Shown here one piece after another: positions 34,955 to 43,276 of a stretch of DNA of 64,000 nt. Below the pieces are notes generated by a model, which searched no databases, was not told where the DNA came from, and saw only the letters and a list, made by a program, of their open reading frames with translations. Source of the stretch: Mucilaginibacter sp. OK098 (lineage in GTDB: Bacteria > Bacteroidota > Bacteroidia > Sphingobacteriales > Sphingobacteriaceae); contig NZ_FRCM01000006.1 in NCBI RefSeq assembly GCF_900142915.1, positions 323,503 through 387,502 of the forward strand, read 5' to 3'. The position numbers and the translations under genes were made by a program. Within the stretch, counting starts at the first letter, position 1. Every line of letters starts with the position of its first letter.

Positions 34955-35563
34955 CTATAAGAAATGAAAAAAAAATATCAGCAGTAAAAATTCTTTGAAA
35001 TTATCGAAAGGAATAACATTATAATATTGATGAACAGATTTTTTAAGCCGGGCTAAGGCTCCACTGATCTGATTACGTACTGTTTGATGCGAGATCCCTA
35101 ATTCTGTTGCTATTTGCTGCCCGTTCATATCCTGCTCCCTGCTGCACAAATAAACCTGGCGCATTTTTTCGGGCATATTATTTACTTCAGCACTTATTAA
35201 CCTGCTCAATTCTGAAATGCTTATTTTTTGAGTAGTGCTGTCTTCGTAATTTTCTTTTTCTTCTGTAATAATATCTAAAGATACCGGCTGCTGCTTTTGT
35301 TTTTTATACCATCTGAATACCATATAGTTTACAGAAACAATGAGATAAGCAGCCAGTGACCCATTAAGCTGTATGGTGTTACGGTTCTTCCATAACGACA
35401 GGAATAATTCCTGGACCATATCCATGGCCTCATCTTCGTCATCTGTTTTTTTTAGTGCAATAGCTATTAATTTATCGGCATAACGCTCATATATTTCTTT
35501 GAATGCACAATGATTTCCACTTTGCAATTCGAGCATTAACTGAACGTCCGAATATTGTTTCAT
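34955..35563 (-). CDS. ECF RNA polymerase sigma-70 factor (FecI-like)
   Basis: A 202-residue sigma factor of the Bacteroidota RNA polymerase sigma-70 family 1 type. Region 2 is FKEIYERYADKLIAIALKKT with DEAMDMVQELFLSLWKNRN, and region 4 is NMPEKMRQVYLCSREQDMNG then IATELGISHQTVRNQISGAL. It ends in an unusual hydrophobic tail, FKEFLLLIFFFHFL, seen in several members of this group. Paired with the FecR-like gene 46 bases downstream and the SusC/SusD genes, it should drive transcription of the receptor operon upon substrate binding. Confidence 0.94.
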   Translation of the reverse strand: MKQYSDVQLMLELQSGNHCAFKEIYERYADKLIAIALKKTDDEDEAMDMVQELFLSLWKNRNTIQLNGSLAAYLIVSVNYMVFRWYKKQKQQPVSLDIITEEKENYEDSTTQKISISELSRLISAEVNNMPEKMRQVYLCSREQDMNGQQIATELGISHQTVRNQISGALARLKKSVHQYYNVIPFDNFKEFLLLIFFFHFL

Positions 35564-36154
35564 AACACTAATTTACCAGGCCAAAGTAAAAGTTACTATA
35601 TTAAACTAAATTTAAATATATATTATCACTTTCAAAATTATTGTAAATTAACACTTTGCATAACTGAATATTCTCTCTGGTTCGCTTTAAGACAACAGAG
35701 TGAAGCTAATTTAGCTACCTTTATCCCCGATGGCAGGAATGTAATTAATTGTTGATTTTCAAATAGTTAAAAACATAAAGTAACAAATAAGTAACATCAC
35801 CAGTGAGATAAACTCCCATAAATCATGAAAAAGTAGCCCTAAGTTCGCTTTTAAATTTCCCGTCAATCTGAAAGTAAAAGATGAATATTTTATATTATAC
35901 GGTCTAATTGTACATCCGCATTAAGAACGTTGCTAAAATAAGATCAGTTCTTGCGCTGGCTTGAGACATACACATAACACGGCATCGCTTAAACAACCGA
36001 CAGCAGTAAGCAGAAAACTGTCAAGGGTGGTGCTGCCAAAAAAACACACCGCACCATTTACATGCCCTTTACTGTTTTCTGCGGTGCTAATTTTGTGACT
36101 GCGATGTGTTGCCTTTTCTTTTTAAAACAAAGGCGGCTATGTTATTAGGTACGA

Positions 36155-36199
36155 ATTTCATTGCCGCCAAATCCAAGGGAGGCTGGCGGAGAATGAAAT
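36155..36199. repeat. Long imperfect palindrome
   Basis: Left arm 36155-36169 (ATTTCATTGCCGCCA) pairs with right arm 36184-36199 (TGGCGGAGAATGAAAT) with one bulge of two bases against one. The loop is 14 bases, AATCCAAGGGAGGC. No T-run adjoins it on either side, so it is not a standard terminator. It could be a protein-binding site or an oriT/att-like hairpin left from a mobile element. Confidence 0.65.
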
Positions 36200-36333
36200 G
36201 TAGCGTGATAACGTGATGTAATGAACCGCTTACCGTTTCACCTGGCGCAAAGTGAGTACCTTGGGTTAGTGAACAGTTGTCAGCTTCATGTGGTAAAGGG
36301 AGCCGACACTGTTAAAATGTTGATAGCGTTCTA

Positions 36334-36359
36334 AATTCCTGTTATCCCATTCAGGAATT
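36334..36359. repeat. Perfect 8-base inverted repeat
   Basis: AATTCCTG at 36334-36341 and CAGGAATT at 36352-36359 with a 10-base spacer. It is located 33 bases downstream of the stop of the minus-strand gene at 36393, so it may act as a weak terminator, or it may mark the edge of the preceding atypical stretch. Confidence 0.5.
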
Positions 36360-36392
36360 AATCGATTTCAAAAATAATTAATACTTTAATTC

Positions 36393-36707
36393 TTAATTTC
36401 TATCCCAGATAAAGTTATAAGAGCCAATGATTGAAACGGAACTAACCAATGGGAGCTCATCGCAACGATCATTGATGTTTTCCGTAAATTTTTTAAATGC
36501 AGGTAAGCTGCTTAATTCTTTACTAACTTGTTCATTCTCATGATGAGCAATATGAACAAAGGTAACACCATCTTCGAGCTTGACGGTAGTGTATCGAAGA
36601 CCTTCAATTTGTTTCTCATGCAATTGTTTGTAAACCTCTTTAACGAATTGTTCGTTCTCTGCAACTTTGTTTGCTTTTATCCTGTAGCGGACTAATACCT
36701 TTTTCAT
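36393..36707 (-). CDS. Small antibiotic-biosynthesis-monooxygenase-like (dimeric alpha-beta barrel) protein
   Basis: A 104-residue cytosolic protein. VLVRYRIKANKVAENEQFVK, YTTVKLEDGVTFVHIAHHEN and LSSLPAFKKFTENINDRC follow the beta-alpha-beta order of the ABM/dimeric ferredoxin-like fold, with a conserved-type R-Y-x-x-x start. No catalytic residues can be assigned. It follows the SDR gene on the same strand after 92 bases and is probably in its operon. Members serve as monooxygenases, or as small sensors or lyases; here the function is unknown. Confidence 0.65.
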   Translation of the reverse strand: MKKVLVRYRIKANKVAENEQFVKEVYKQLHEKQIEGLRYTTVKLEDGVTFVHIAHHENEQVSKELSSLPAFKKFTENINDRCDELPLVSSVSIIGSYNFIWDRN

Positions 36708-36799
36708 TTTATTGATCTTAATTGTTAGTGAGTAAATTATGATTGCTGTGCTTTTCTTTCTGTCATTCTTTATGATAGCTTTATTTGTGAGTAAATAAT

Positions 36800-37663
36800 T
36801 TAGCTCAACATTTCTTTCATGCCAAATGCAGTTAGATAACTTTCGTATTGCTCCTTAACAGTTTTGTTTGCTATTTCAGCAAAGCTTCCGCTTGCCGGGT
36901 CAACAACTGTTCTTAAAGGCCGTTTGCCTTTAGGCGTATCAATTAACTTTACAATTGCATCGGCAACCAATTGAGGATTTGGTTTTAAGTTTTCAAACAT
37001 TTGCTTAAAACCTGCTATAATTTGTTCGGGAACTTTTGCTAAGTCGCCATATCCAGCAACTACTGTAGTATCTGAACCTGTTGCAACTTTCCCCCAAACT
37101 TCGGTGGGAAACGGACCAGGTTGAATCATCACCGCATCTACACCCAAAGGTTTTACTTCATAATGTAAGCCCTCTGTTAACCCTTCAACTGCGAACTTAG
37201 CACCATTGTAAACTGTTGTAAAAGGAAAAGAGAAACGACCTCCAACGCTTGAAATGTTTACAATTAAGCCTTCGCCTTGCTTACGCATATAAGGCAAAGC
37301 TGCTCTAATGATTCTCCAAGGTCCTGTTACAGCTACATTGAGCATTCTATCCAAATCATCTTCGGTAAATGATTCAGCAATTCCGACTGCGGAGATTCCT
37401 GCATTATTTACTACCACATCAATTCTACCTTCTTTTTTAATGATAGTGGCAATTGCATCTGTTACCTGTTTTCCATTTGTAACATCTACTTCTAACACCT
37501 CAATGTTTTCTTGCTGAACCAATGCCTTTGCTTTTTCAGCATTACGACCTTTTGTTTCACGCATTGTAGCATATACTTTGTGCCCTAAAGTTGCACAAGT
37601 GTTAGCTGTGAGCCAACCAAAACCGCTATTTGTTCCCGTAATTAAAATGACTTTTTTTTCCAT
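36800..37663 (-). CDS. Short-chain dehydrogenase/reductase
   Basis: A 287-residue classical SDR. ILITGTNSGFGWLTANTCA carries the TGxxxGxG cofactor loop, and MRETKGRNAEKA follows with an arginine two residues before the acidic position, suggesting NADP(H). NNAGIS is the structural motif, NISSVGGR holds the catalytic serine and YNGAKFA the YxxxK pair. The C-terminal part QPGPFPTEVWG is typical of the group that oxidises small carbonyl compounds. It is divergent from the GlxA-like regulator gene (120-146 bases between starts), a common target/regulator layout. Confidence 0.93.
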   Translation of the reverse strand: MEKKVILITGTNSGFGWLTANTCATLGHKVYATMRETKGRNAEKAKALVQQENIEVLEVDVTNGKQVTDAIATIIKKEGRIDVVVNNAGISAVGIAESFTEDDLDRMLNVAVTGPWRIIRAALPYMRKQGEGLIVNISSVGGRFSFPFTTVYNGAKFAVEGLTEGLHYEVKPLGVDAVMIQPGPFPTEVWGKVATGSDTTVVAGYGDLAKVPEQIIAGFKQMFENLKPNPQLVADAIVKLIDTPKGKRPLRTVVDPASGSFAEIANKTVKEQYESYLTAFGMKEMLS

Positions 37664-37727
37664 GATTGTTTTTTTTGAACAATTTTAATTTGTTTGATTT
37701 TTATGACTACAAATGTATGTGCAATAC

Positions 37728-37744
37728 CACACCCTAATAGTGTG
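37728..37744. promoter_or_regulatory. Candidate operator between SDR and GlxA-like genes
   Basis: CACAC-CCTAATA-GTGTG, a perfect 5-base inverted repeat around a 7-base spacer, sits in the middle of the divergent intergenic region. On the SDR strand a TACATTTG -7-like box lies nearby (complement of 37709-37716). The AraC-type regulator encoded to the right is the natural candidate to bind it. Confidence 0.4.
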
Positions 37745-37809
37745 TAAATCAGACATTCTATGGTGTTGTTTAGGACAATCAAGTGTTTTACCTTTACCAA
37801 AAAAACCGA

Positions 37810-38793
37810 ATGAAACAACTTGCAATCCTTTTACCCAATAGAGCAACCGCATCAAGCAGTTTAATTTTAACTATTGAAGTGATCGAAAGGGCCAATGAGT
37901 ACTTTATTGAAAGAGGAAAGGGCGCTGTTTTTAAAACTACTTTGATAGGTGATGCAAAAGAAAATATTGTAAAACATGGTTCTTTTTCGATGCACCAGGA
38001 TAGGAGCTTTGACGAAGTGATGAAAACAGATATGATTATTGTGCCGTCTCTCGGTGACAACATTGAGACATCATTAAAACAGAATAAAAGAATGATTGAT
38101 TGGGTAAAAAGTCAATATAAAGAAGGTTCTGAAGTGGCGAGTTTATGTACCGGCGCGTTTATACTTGCATCTGCCGGATTATTGAATGGGAAACAATGTT
38201 CAACGCATTGGCGTACTGCCGAAGTTTTTAAAAGGTTGTACCCGGAAGTTAATCTTACAATTGAAAAAATAATTACTGAGGAACATGGAGTTTATACTTC
38301 AGGTGGGGCTATTTTCTCCATGAATTTAATACTACATATTATTGAAAAATATTATGATAGAGAAACTGCAATTTATTGTGCTAAGATTTCCGGAGTTGAC
38401 CTGGACAGGAATAATCAGTCGGATTTTATAATTTTCTCAGGACAAAAAAATCATAAAGATGACGAGATAAAAAAAGCACAATTATTTATTGAAAAAAATA
38501 TTGGCAATAAAATTATTGTAGAGGAACTCTCTGCAAAAGTTTCTATTGACAGGCGAACTTTTGATAGAAGATTTAAGAAGGCTACAGGAAACAGTCCGTT
38601 TGAATATATGCAACGAATAAAAGTAGAAGCCGCAAAAAAAAGTTTTGAATCAACAAGGAAGAATGTTAATGAAGTAATGTATGATGTTGGCTATTCTGAT
38701 TTGAAGGCGTTCAGAAATATTTTCAAGAAAATTACTGGGTTATCTCCATTAGAGTATCGCAATAAATATAATAAAGAATCTGTAGTTTCTTAA
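37810..38793 (+). CDS. GlxA-type regulator: DJ-1/PfpI domain fused to AraC helix-turn-helix
   Basis: From ATG 37810 the protein has 327 residues; the frame extends nine codons to a GTG, which is less likely. Residues 1-185 form a DJ-1/PfpI (class I amidotransferase-like) domain with the nucleophile elbow ASLCTGAFILASAGLL, followed by THWRTAE. The C-terminal AraC module runs VEELSAKVSIDRRTFDRRFK, GNSPFEYMQRIKVEAAKKSF and VGYSDLKAFRNIFKKITGLSPLEYR. Such proteins sense metabolites and activate adjacent enzyme genes. It is divergent to the SDR gene with a candidate operator between them. Confidence 0.92.
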   Translation: MKQLAILLPNRATASSSLILTIEVIERANEYFIERGKGAVFKTTLIGDAKENIVKHGSFSMHQDRSFDEVMKTDMIIVPSLGDNIETSLKQNKRMIDWVKSQYKEGSEVASLCTGAFILASAGLLNGKQCSTHWRTAEVFKRLYPEVNLTIEKIITEEHGVYTSGGAIFSMNLILHIIEKYYDRETAIYCAKISGVDLDRNNQSDFIIFSGQKNHKDDEIKKAQLFIEKNIGNKIIVEELSAKVSIDRRTFDRRFKKATGNSPFEYMQRIKVEAAKKSFESTRKNVNEVMYDVGYSDLKAFRNIFKKITGLSPLEYRNKYNKESVVS

Positions 38794-38904
38794 TAGATTT
38801 TATGATTAGTTGGGGCTGTGGAGGGTATCGTCACTCAAATTGCTCTTTTTATAATCCCTACAAAATAGCCACTATTGCTGGATAGAATACTGCCGTGAGC
38901 TATG

Positions 38905-38912
38905 TACCTTTG
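38905..38912 (+). promoter_or_regulatory. TAnnTTTG -7 box directly before the HemW start codon
   Basis: TACCTTTG matches the Bacteroidota -7 consensus and lies four bases before the ATG at 38917. No TTG is at the standard distance upstream (the nearest gives a 27-base spacer). If active, transcription would begin at or near the start codon. Confidence 0.45.
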
Positions 38913-38916
38913 CCCA

Positions 38917-40038
38917 ATGGCCGGCATCTACATCCATATTCCTTTTTGTAAACAAGCATGTCATTATTGCGATTTTCATTTTAGCACCTCGTTAAAATAT
39001 AAGGACGAACTTTTACAGGCGTTAATAAAAGAAATTAACCTGCAAAAAGCTTACTTGAGTAACGATACTATTGAAACCATTTATTTTGGTGGCGGCACGC
39101 CGTCACTACTAAGTGCCAATGAACTCAACCTGCTTATCGGCACAATTACCAGCCTGCATACTGTCTCGGCAGACGCCGAAATTACCATAGAGGCTAACCC
39201 TGACGACCTGGACAAAGCTAAGCTGCAGGCGCTGCGTCAAACAGATATCAACCGGTTCAGCATTGGGATCCAGTCGTTTTTTGATGACGATTTGGAGTGG
39301 ATGAACAGGGTACATCGTGCCGGTGAGGCTGAAGCTTCGGTAAAAAGAGCCCAGGATATCGGGTTCGAAAATATAACAGTCGATCTTATTTATGGCTATC
39401 CATTACTAAATGATACAAAATGGAAGCACAACCTGGATAAGGTATTTGAGCTGGGCATTCCGCATGTATCCTCCTACTCCATGACGGTTGAGCCCCAAAC
39501 CGCGCTTGCATCATTCATCAAAAAGAAAAAGCAGGCCGCAATGGATGATCAGCAAAGCGCAGAACAGTTTATTTTACTGATGGATGCTATGCAAACCAAC
39601 GGCTTTGAGCATTACGAAATCTCGAATTTTTGCAAACCGGGGCATTATTCAAAACATAATTCAAATTATTGGAAAGGTGTAAAATACCTGGGCATAGGCC
39701 CATCAGCCCATTCCTACAATGGCGAAACCAGGCAATGGAACATTGCTAATAATGCTAAATATATGCAGGCTTTAGAAAAAGCCGAAATACCCGCTGAAAC
39801 GGAACTGCTTACCGAAACCGACCGTTTAAACGAATATATTATGACCTCCCTGCGCACCATGTGGGGCCTCGACCTGAAAAAACTAAACAACATTGCCAAA
39901 GGAGCCGACGGACAGCTAAACAAAGCCGCTCAGCGTTATTTTGAAAATGGATGGATAGAGCAGAAGGAAGAAGTAATCTATCTAACCTCAACCGGAAAGT
40001 TATACGCGGACAACATAGCTGCTGAATTGTTTTTCTGA
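38917..40038 (+). CDS. hemW: HemW-like radical SAM protein (coproporphyrinogen III oxidase-like)
   Basis: The start at ATG 38917 gives MAGIYIHIPFCKQACHYCDF, the standard opening with the CxxxCxxC cluster motif that binds the radical-SAM 4Fe-4S centre. An upstream in-frame ATG at 38902 lies before the putative promoter and is discarded. EAITIEANPDD-like ITIEANPDDLDKAKLQAL, RFSIGIQSFFDDDL and YGYPLLNDTKW are typical of the family, with a HemW C-terminal winged region ending LTSTGKLYADNIAAELFF. 373 residues, normal length. Experimental members act as haem chaperones rather than as oxygen-independent CPO. It stands alone. Confidence 0.92.
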   Translation: MAGIYIHIPFCKQACHYCDFHFSTSLKYKDELLQALIKEINLQKAYLSNDTIETIYFGGGTPSLLSANELNLLIGTITSLHTVSADAEITIEANPDDLDKAKLQALRQTDINRFSIGIQSFFDDDLEWMNRVHRAGEAEASVKRAQDIGFENITVDLIYGYPLLNDTKWKHNLDKVFELGIPHVSSYSMTVEPQTALASFIKKKKQAAMDDQQSAEQFILLMDAMQTNGFEHYEISNFCKPGHYSKHNSNYWKGVKYLGIGPSAHSYNGETRQWNIANNAKYMQALEKAEIPAETELLTETDRLNEYIMTSLRTMWGLDLKKLNNIAKGADGQLNKAAQRYFENGWIEQKEEVIYLTSTGKLYADNIAAELFF

Positions 40039-40262
40039 AATTAGCGGTTGTACTTCAGTCTTTAGTCCACTACATACTAAGCTATTTCCTGCAAACCATC
40101 CCCCGCCTGCTGTAAACGCCTCCGTAACGGGCGACACATACGTATATAATCCTGATCTGGTTTAAAACTACTTAAAACTTAAGGCTATACGAATTACCTT
40201 AATGTATAAAACCACATGCAATAAGACCCCGTATCTTCTCCAAACAATATTTATCCAAAATC

Positions 40263-40811
40263 ATGAAAAAATTAATAATCGCGGCCTTTGCTTTAGCAGC
40301 TATTGCAATTGCGCCAAAAGCAAATGCACAAACTAAAATGGTTGGCGGTGCAGCAATGTATCCAACTAAAAACATTATTGAAAATGCAGTAAACTCGAAT
40401 GATCACAAAACATTGGTTGCCGCAGTTAAAGCTGCAGGCCTGGTAGAAACTTTAGAAAGCACCGGTCCTTTTACCGTATTTGCACCAACAGATGAAGCAT
40501 TTGGCAAACTGCCCGCCGGAACAGTTGATAACCTGGTAAAACCTGAGAACAAGGCTACCTTAACCAAAATTTTGACTTATCATGTAGTTGCAGGCCGTTT
40601 AAGCGCAAAAGACTTATGGATGCAGGTAAAAGCTGGTAACGGCAAGGCTGAACTAAAAACTGTTCAGGGTGGTACATTAACTGTAATGGCAAATGGCAAA
40701 AAATTATACCTTGTTGATGAAAAAGGCGGCAAATCATGGATAACCATTGCCGATGTATTTCAAAGCAATGGCGTGATACATGTAGTGAATACCGTGTTAA
40801 TGCCTAATTAA
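40263..40811 (+). CDS. Secreted fasciclin-domain protein
   Basis: A 182-residue secreted protein. The signal peptide MKKLIIAAFALAAIAIAPKA ends at about NAQ. One FAS1 domain follows: NIIENAVNSNDHKTLVAAVK, the H1 motif GPFTVFAPTDEAFGKLP, the YH motif ILTYHVVAGRL and the H2-type ending VFQSNGVIHVVNTVLMPN. Fasciclin domains mediate adhesion or act as small extracellular structural proteins. A single-gene unit closed by a hairpin plus T-run at 40864. All expected family landmarks are present. Confidence 0.95.
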   Translation: MKKLIIAAFALAAIAIAPKANAQTKMVGGAAMYPTKNIIENAVNSNDHKTLVAAVKAAGLVETLESTGPFTVFAPTDEAFGKLPAGTVDNLVKPENKATLTKILTYHVVAGRLSAKDLWMQVKAGNGKAELKTVQGGTLTVMANGKKLYLVDEKGGKSWITIADVFQSNGVIHVVNTVLMPN

Positions 40812-40863
40812 GTTGGCAATTAAAGGCTGACTTGACATAAAACGTTGAATTACTTATGCAAAA

Positions 40864-40889
40864 AGCTGTCCTGACGGGGCAGTTTTTTG
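40864..40889 (+). terminator. Rho-independent terminator after the fasciclin gene
   Basis: CTGTCC at 40866-40871 pairs with GGGCAG at 40877-40882 (one G-U pair) around a short loop, and is followed at once by TTTTTTG. It lies about 55 bases after the stop codon. Confidence 0.85.
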
Positions 40890-40933
40890 TTTAAAGTATA
40901 TATTCAATTATGTTCAACCGCAGCTGCTATGAA

Positions 40934-40955
40934 CTATGAACCATCAACTATGAAC
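40934..40955 (+). repeat. Intergenic word repeat, family A, copy 1
   Basis: A 22-base word built from the near-repeats CTATGAAC, CATCAACT and ATGAAC. Its exact reverse complement occurs at 43277-43298. A further partial word CTATGAACTATG overlaps its left end at 40927. It lies upstream of the JmjC gene pair. Confidence 0.85.
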
Positions 40956-41049
40956 TCCTCCTCAAATTGTCAGAAAATTATCAAAAACAAAATCAAGCAT
41001 TTACATGTTTTCAGGTTTATTTATTTTTGCTTGTTAAATAATTGTGAAC

Positions 41050-41931
41050 ATGAGCTTGATTTTAACCCCTATTGACAGCGTTGACGATATTACAAAGGAT
41101 GATTTTATTAATAATTATTTAAACCTGCGAAAGCCGCTTATTATCCGCAAGGCTACTGAAAGCTGGCCCGCGCTGCAAAAATGGACCTTTGATTACCTGA
41201 AAGAAACCATTGGCGACCAGGTGGTTCCTTTATATGACAGTTCAAAGGCTGATCCTTCAAAACCCATTAACGCCTCAGCTGCCGAGATGAGGTTTGGTGA
41301 TTATATTGATCTGATACAGAGTGAGCCTACAGATTTACGAATCTTTTTGTTTGATCCAATAAAACATGCACCTCAGCTATTAAATGATTACCGCTCGCCT
41401 ACCAACTTAATGGGAGGCTTCCTGGATAAATATCCCAATATGTTTTTTGGGGGAGCCGGATCAGTAACCTTTTTGCATTATGATATTGACCTTGCCCATA
41501 TTTTCCATACGCATTTTAATGGCCGCAAACATGTTATTTTGTTCGACCAAAAGTGGAGCGAACGCCTTTACTGTATCCCGTTTGCAACTTATGCTTTGGA
41601 GGATTATGACATTGAAAAGCCTGATTTTAAAAAATTCCCTGCACTGGATGGTGTTGAGGGGCAAGAAGCCTTTTTAGAGCATGGCGATACGCTGTTTATG
41701 CCAACGGGCTATTGGCACTGGATGAAATACCTTGATGGTTCGTTCTCCATTTCATTACGTGCATGGGATAAATCATGGGCCATTAAAGCCAAAAGCCTTT
41801 ACAACTTACTCATCCAACGCAAGTTTGACGACCTGATGAAGAAAAACTTTAAACTGAAGTATATGGAATGGAAAGAAGAGCTGGCAGTTAAGCGCGCAAA
41901 TAAGGCATTACAGGAGAGTGAGCTGGCCTAA
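41050..41931 (+). CDS. Cupin-8/JmjC-domain protein, copy 1
   Basis: The frame opens with GTG at 41044, but the ATG at 41050 matches the paralogue's start (MSLIL versus MSFIL), so 293 residues. A cupin-8 (JmjC-type) beta-barrel: FLHYDIDL carries the iron ligands H-x-D (His143/Asp145 in this numbering), and the later PTGYWHWMKYLDGSFS has a histidine that could be the third ligand. RKPLIIRKATESWPALQKW is the usual N-terminal cupin-8 opening. These proteins are 2-oxoglutarate/Fe(II) dioxygenases hydroxylating proteins or small molecules; the substrate is unknown. The next gene is a close paralogue. Confidence 0.9.
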   Translation: MSLILTPIDSVDDITKDDFINNYLNLRKPLIIRKATESWPALQKWTFDYLKETIGDQVVPLYDSSKADPSKPINASAAEMRFGDYIDLIQSEPTDLRIFLFDPIKHAPQLLNDYRSPTNLMGGFLDKYPNMFFGGAGSVTFLHYDIDLAHIFHTHFNGRKHVILFDQKWSERLYCIPFATYALEDYDIEKPDFKKFPALDGVEGQEAFLEHGDTLFMPTGYWHWMKYLDGSFSISLRAWDKSWAIKAKSLYNLLIQRKFDDLMKKNFKLKYMEWKEELAVKRANKALQESELA

Positions 41932-42047
41932 CCTAATATTTTTAACAATTTATTAATACACTTCGGCAATTAATTTCGTTATTTTGTTAACTTTCCGATA
42001 AATAAGTTTTTGTTTTAGCTTATATTAATAGGGAATCAAAACAAAAT

Positions 42048-42929
42048 ATGAGCTTTATCCTCCGCCCGATAGATACTGTAGAAACCATTAGCCCCGCAGA
42101 TTTCACAGCCAACTACTTAAAGCCGCGCCGTCCGCTGGTTATAAAAGGGTTAACCAACAACTGGCCCGCTCGCGAAAAGTGGACGCCGGAATATTTAAAA
42201 AGTGTTGTTGGTAGCAAAGTAGTCCCGCTTTATGATAATTCAAAAGCCGATCCTTCAAAACCAATCAATTCATCAGCTGCTGAAATGCCGTTTGATAAAT
42301 ATATAGACCTGATAATGTCAGAGCCTACTGAGCTGCGGATCTTCTTTTTCAATATTTTTAAGCAGGCTCCACAATTACTGGATGATATTGCCTTCCCTAA
42401 GGAATTGATGGGCGGTTTTCTAGAAAGCATGCCTTCTATGTTCTTCGGCGGATCAAACTCAGTTACTTTTTTACATTACGATATTGATCTTCCGCATATA
42501 TTTCATACCCATTTTGGAGGTAAAAAACATGTGATCCTGTTCGAAAATAAATGGAAGCGCCGATTATACTGCATCCCAAATGCAACTTATGCTTTGGAGG
42601 ATTATGATGTATTAAACCCCGACATTAAAAAATTTCCTGCCCTTGACGGCGTGGAAGGTATAGAAGTGTTTTTAGAGCATGGCGATACCCTGTTTATGCC
42701 CACAGGCTACTGGCATTGGATGAAGTACCTGGAAGGCGGCTACTCTTTAAGCCTGCGGGCTTGGGATGCATCTATAAGCCGCAAAGCAGCCAGCATATAT
42801 AACCTGGCCATAAAAGGCGGTTTAGACAGCGTTTTAAAAATGGCCTTTAAAGCTAATTATGCACAATACCGCGAAAAAATTGCGGTTAAATGGGCTAACA
42901 GGGAACTGGCATCGGGAAAACCGTATTAA
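42048..42929 (+). CDS. Cupin-8/JmjC-domain protein, copy 2
   Basis: A 293-residue paralogue of the preceding gene, colinear throughout without gaps and about two-thirds identical by eye. The core SVTFLHYDIDLPHIFHTHF with H-x-D and the second half LFMPTGYWHWMKYLEGGYSL are preserved, so both copies should bind iron. Differences concentrate at the C-terminal helical tail and around 105-130 (NIFKQAPQLLDDIAFPKELM), which may alter the substrate or the partner. Separated by 116 bases from copy 1, on the same strand. The result of an old tandem duplication. Confidence 0.9.
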   Translation: MSFILRPIDTVETISPADFTANYLKPRRPLVIKGLTNNWPAREKWTPEYLKSVVGSKVVPLYDNSKADPSKPINSSAAEMPFDKYIDLIMSEPTELRIFFFNIFKQAPQLLDDIAFPKELMGGFLESMPSMFFGGSNSVTFLHYDIDLPHIFHTHFGGKKHVILFENKWKRRLYCIPNATYALEDYDVLNPDIKKFPALDGVEGIEVFLEHGDTLFMPTGYWHWMKYLEGGYSLSLRAWDASISRKAASIYNLAIKGGLDSVLKMAFKANYAQYREKIAVKWANRELASGKPY

Positions 42930-42959
42930 ATAAAAAGAGATTAAGCAGACATATTCAAA

Positions 42960-42989
42960 TTGCCTGCTAAAAATTATTAGTTAAATTTG
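42960..42989 (+). promoter_or_regulatory. Consensus Bacteroidota promoter
   Basis: TTG at 42960-42962, a 19-base spacer, and TAAATTTG at 42982-42989 exactly match the -33 TTG / -7 TAnnTTTG layout of Bacteroidota vegetative promoters. The ATG of the small gene begins four bases after the box. Confidence 0.75.
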
Positions 42990-42993
42990 CCTT

Positions 42994-43272
42994 ATGAAAA
43001 CAAGCTTAAAAACTGCATTGTTCTTAATTGTATTTGGCTTGATGGTGGTTAGCACCATACCTGTTAAAGCCCAATGCTCACAATGTGCAGCCCAGGTTGA
43101 AACAAATACCAAAAATGGCGGGAACGCTGCAAAGGGCTTAAATAAAGGCATTATATTTTTATTAGGCGCTCCTTACCTTGCGGTTGCTGCTGTTGGATTA
43201 ATCTGGTACAAAAAATATCGCCGTAAAAATGTTGATATGAACATGCGCGATGAAAAGCTGCATTTGAATTAA
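42994..43272 (+). CDS. Small membrane protein with signal peptide and C-terminal helix
   Basis: A 92-residue protein. An N-terminal signal sequence (TALFLIVFGLMVVSTIPVKA) is followed by CSQCAAQVETNTK (a C-x2-C pair just after the cleavage site), then a helix GIIFLLGAPYLAVAAVGLIW and a basic cytosolic tail YKKYRRKNVD. I do not recognise a named family, but similar small proteins occur near DUF983 genes in this group. The two cysteines could form a disulphide or bind metal. It has its own clear promoter at 42960. Confidence 0.75.
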   Translation: MKTSLKTALFLIVFGLMVVSTIPVKAQCSQCAAQVETNTKNGGNAAKGLNKGIIFLLGAPYLAVAAVGLIWYKKYRRKNVDMNMRDEKLHLN

Positions 43273-43276
43273 GAAG

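Larger units (their letters stand above)
35564..36392. other. 829-base non-coding region, possible mobile-element remnant
   Basis: No protein-coding frame of note. The left 350 bases are AT-rich; from about 35935 the base composition rises to roughly half G+C, with repeated GC-rich words. It carries a strong near-palindrome at 36155-36199, a perfect 8-base inverted repeat at 36334-36359, and GCAGAAAAC/GTTTTCTGC around 36009 and 36072. In my recollection this type of sequence resembles non-coding DNA of Bacteroidota integrative elements, but no integrase, relaxase or att duplication is visible, so the origin is an inference. Confidence 0.4.
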
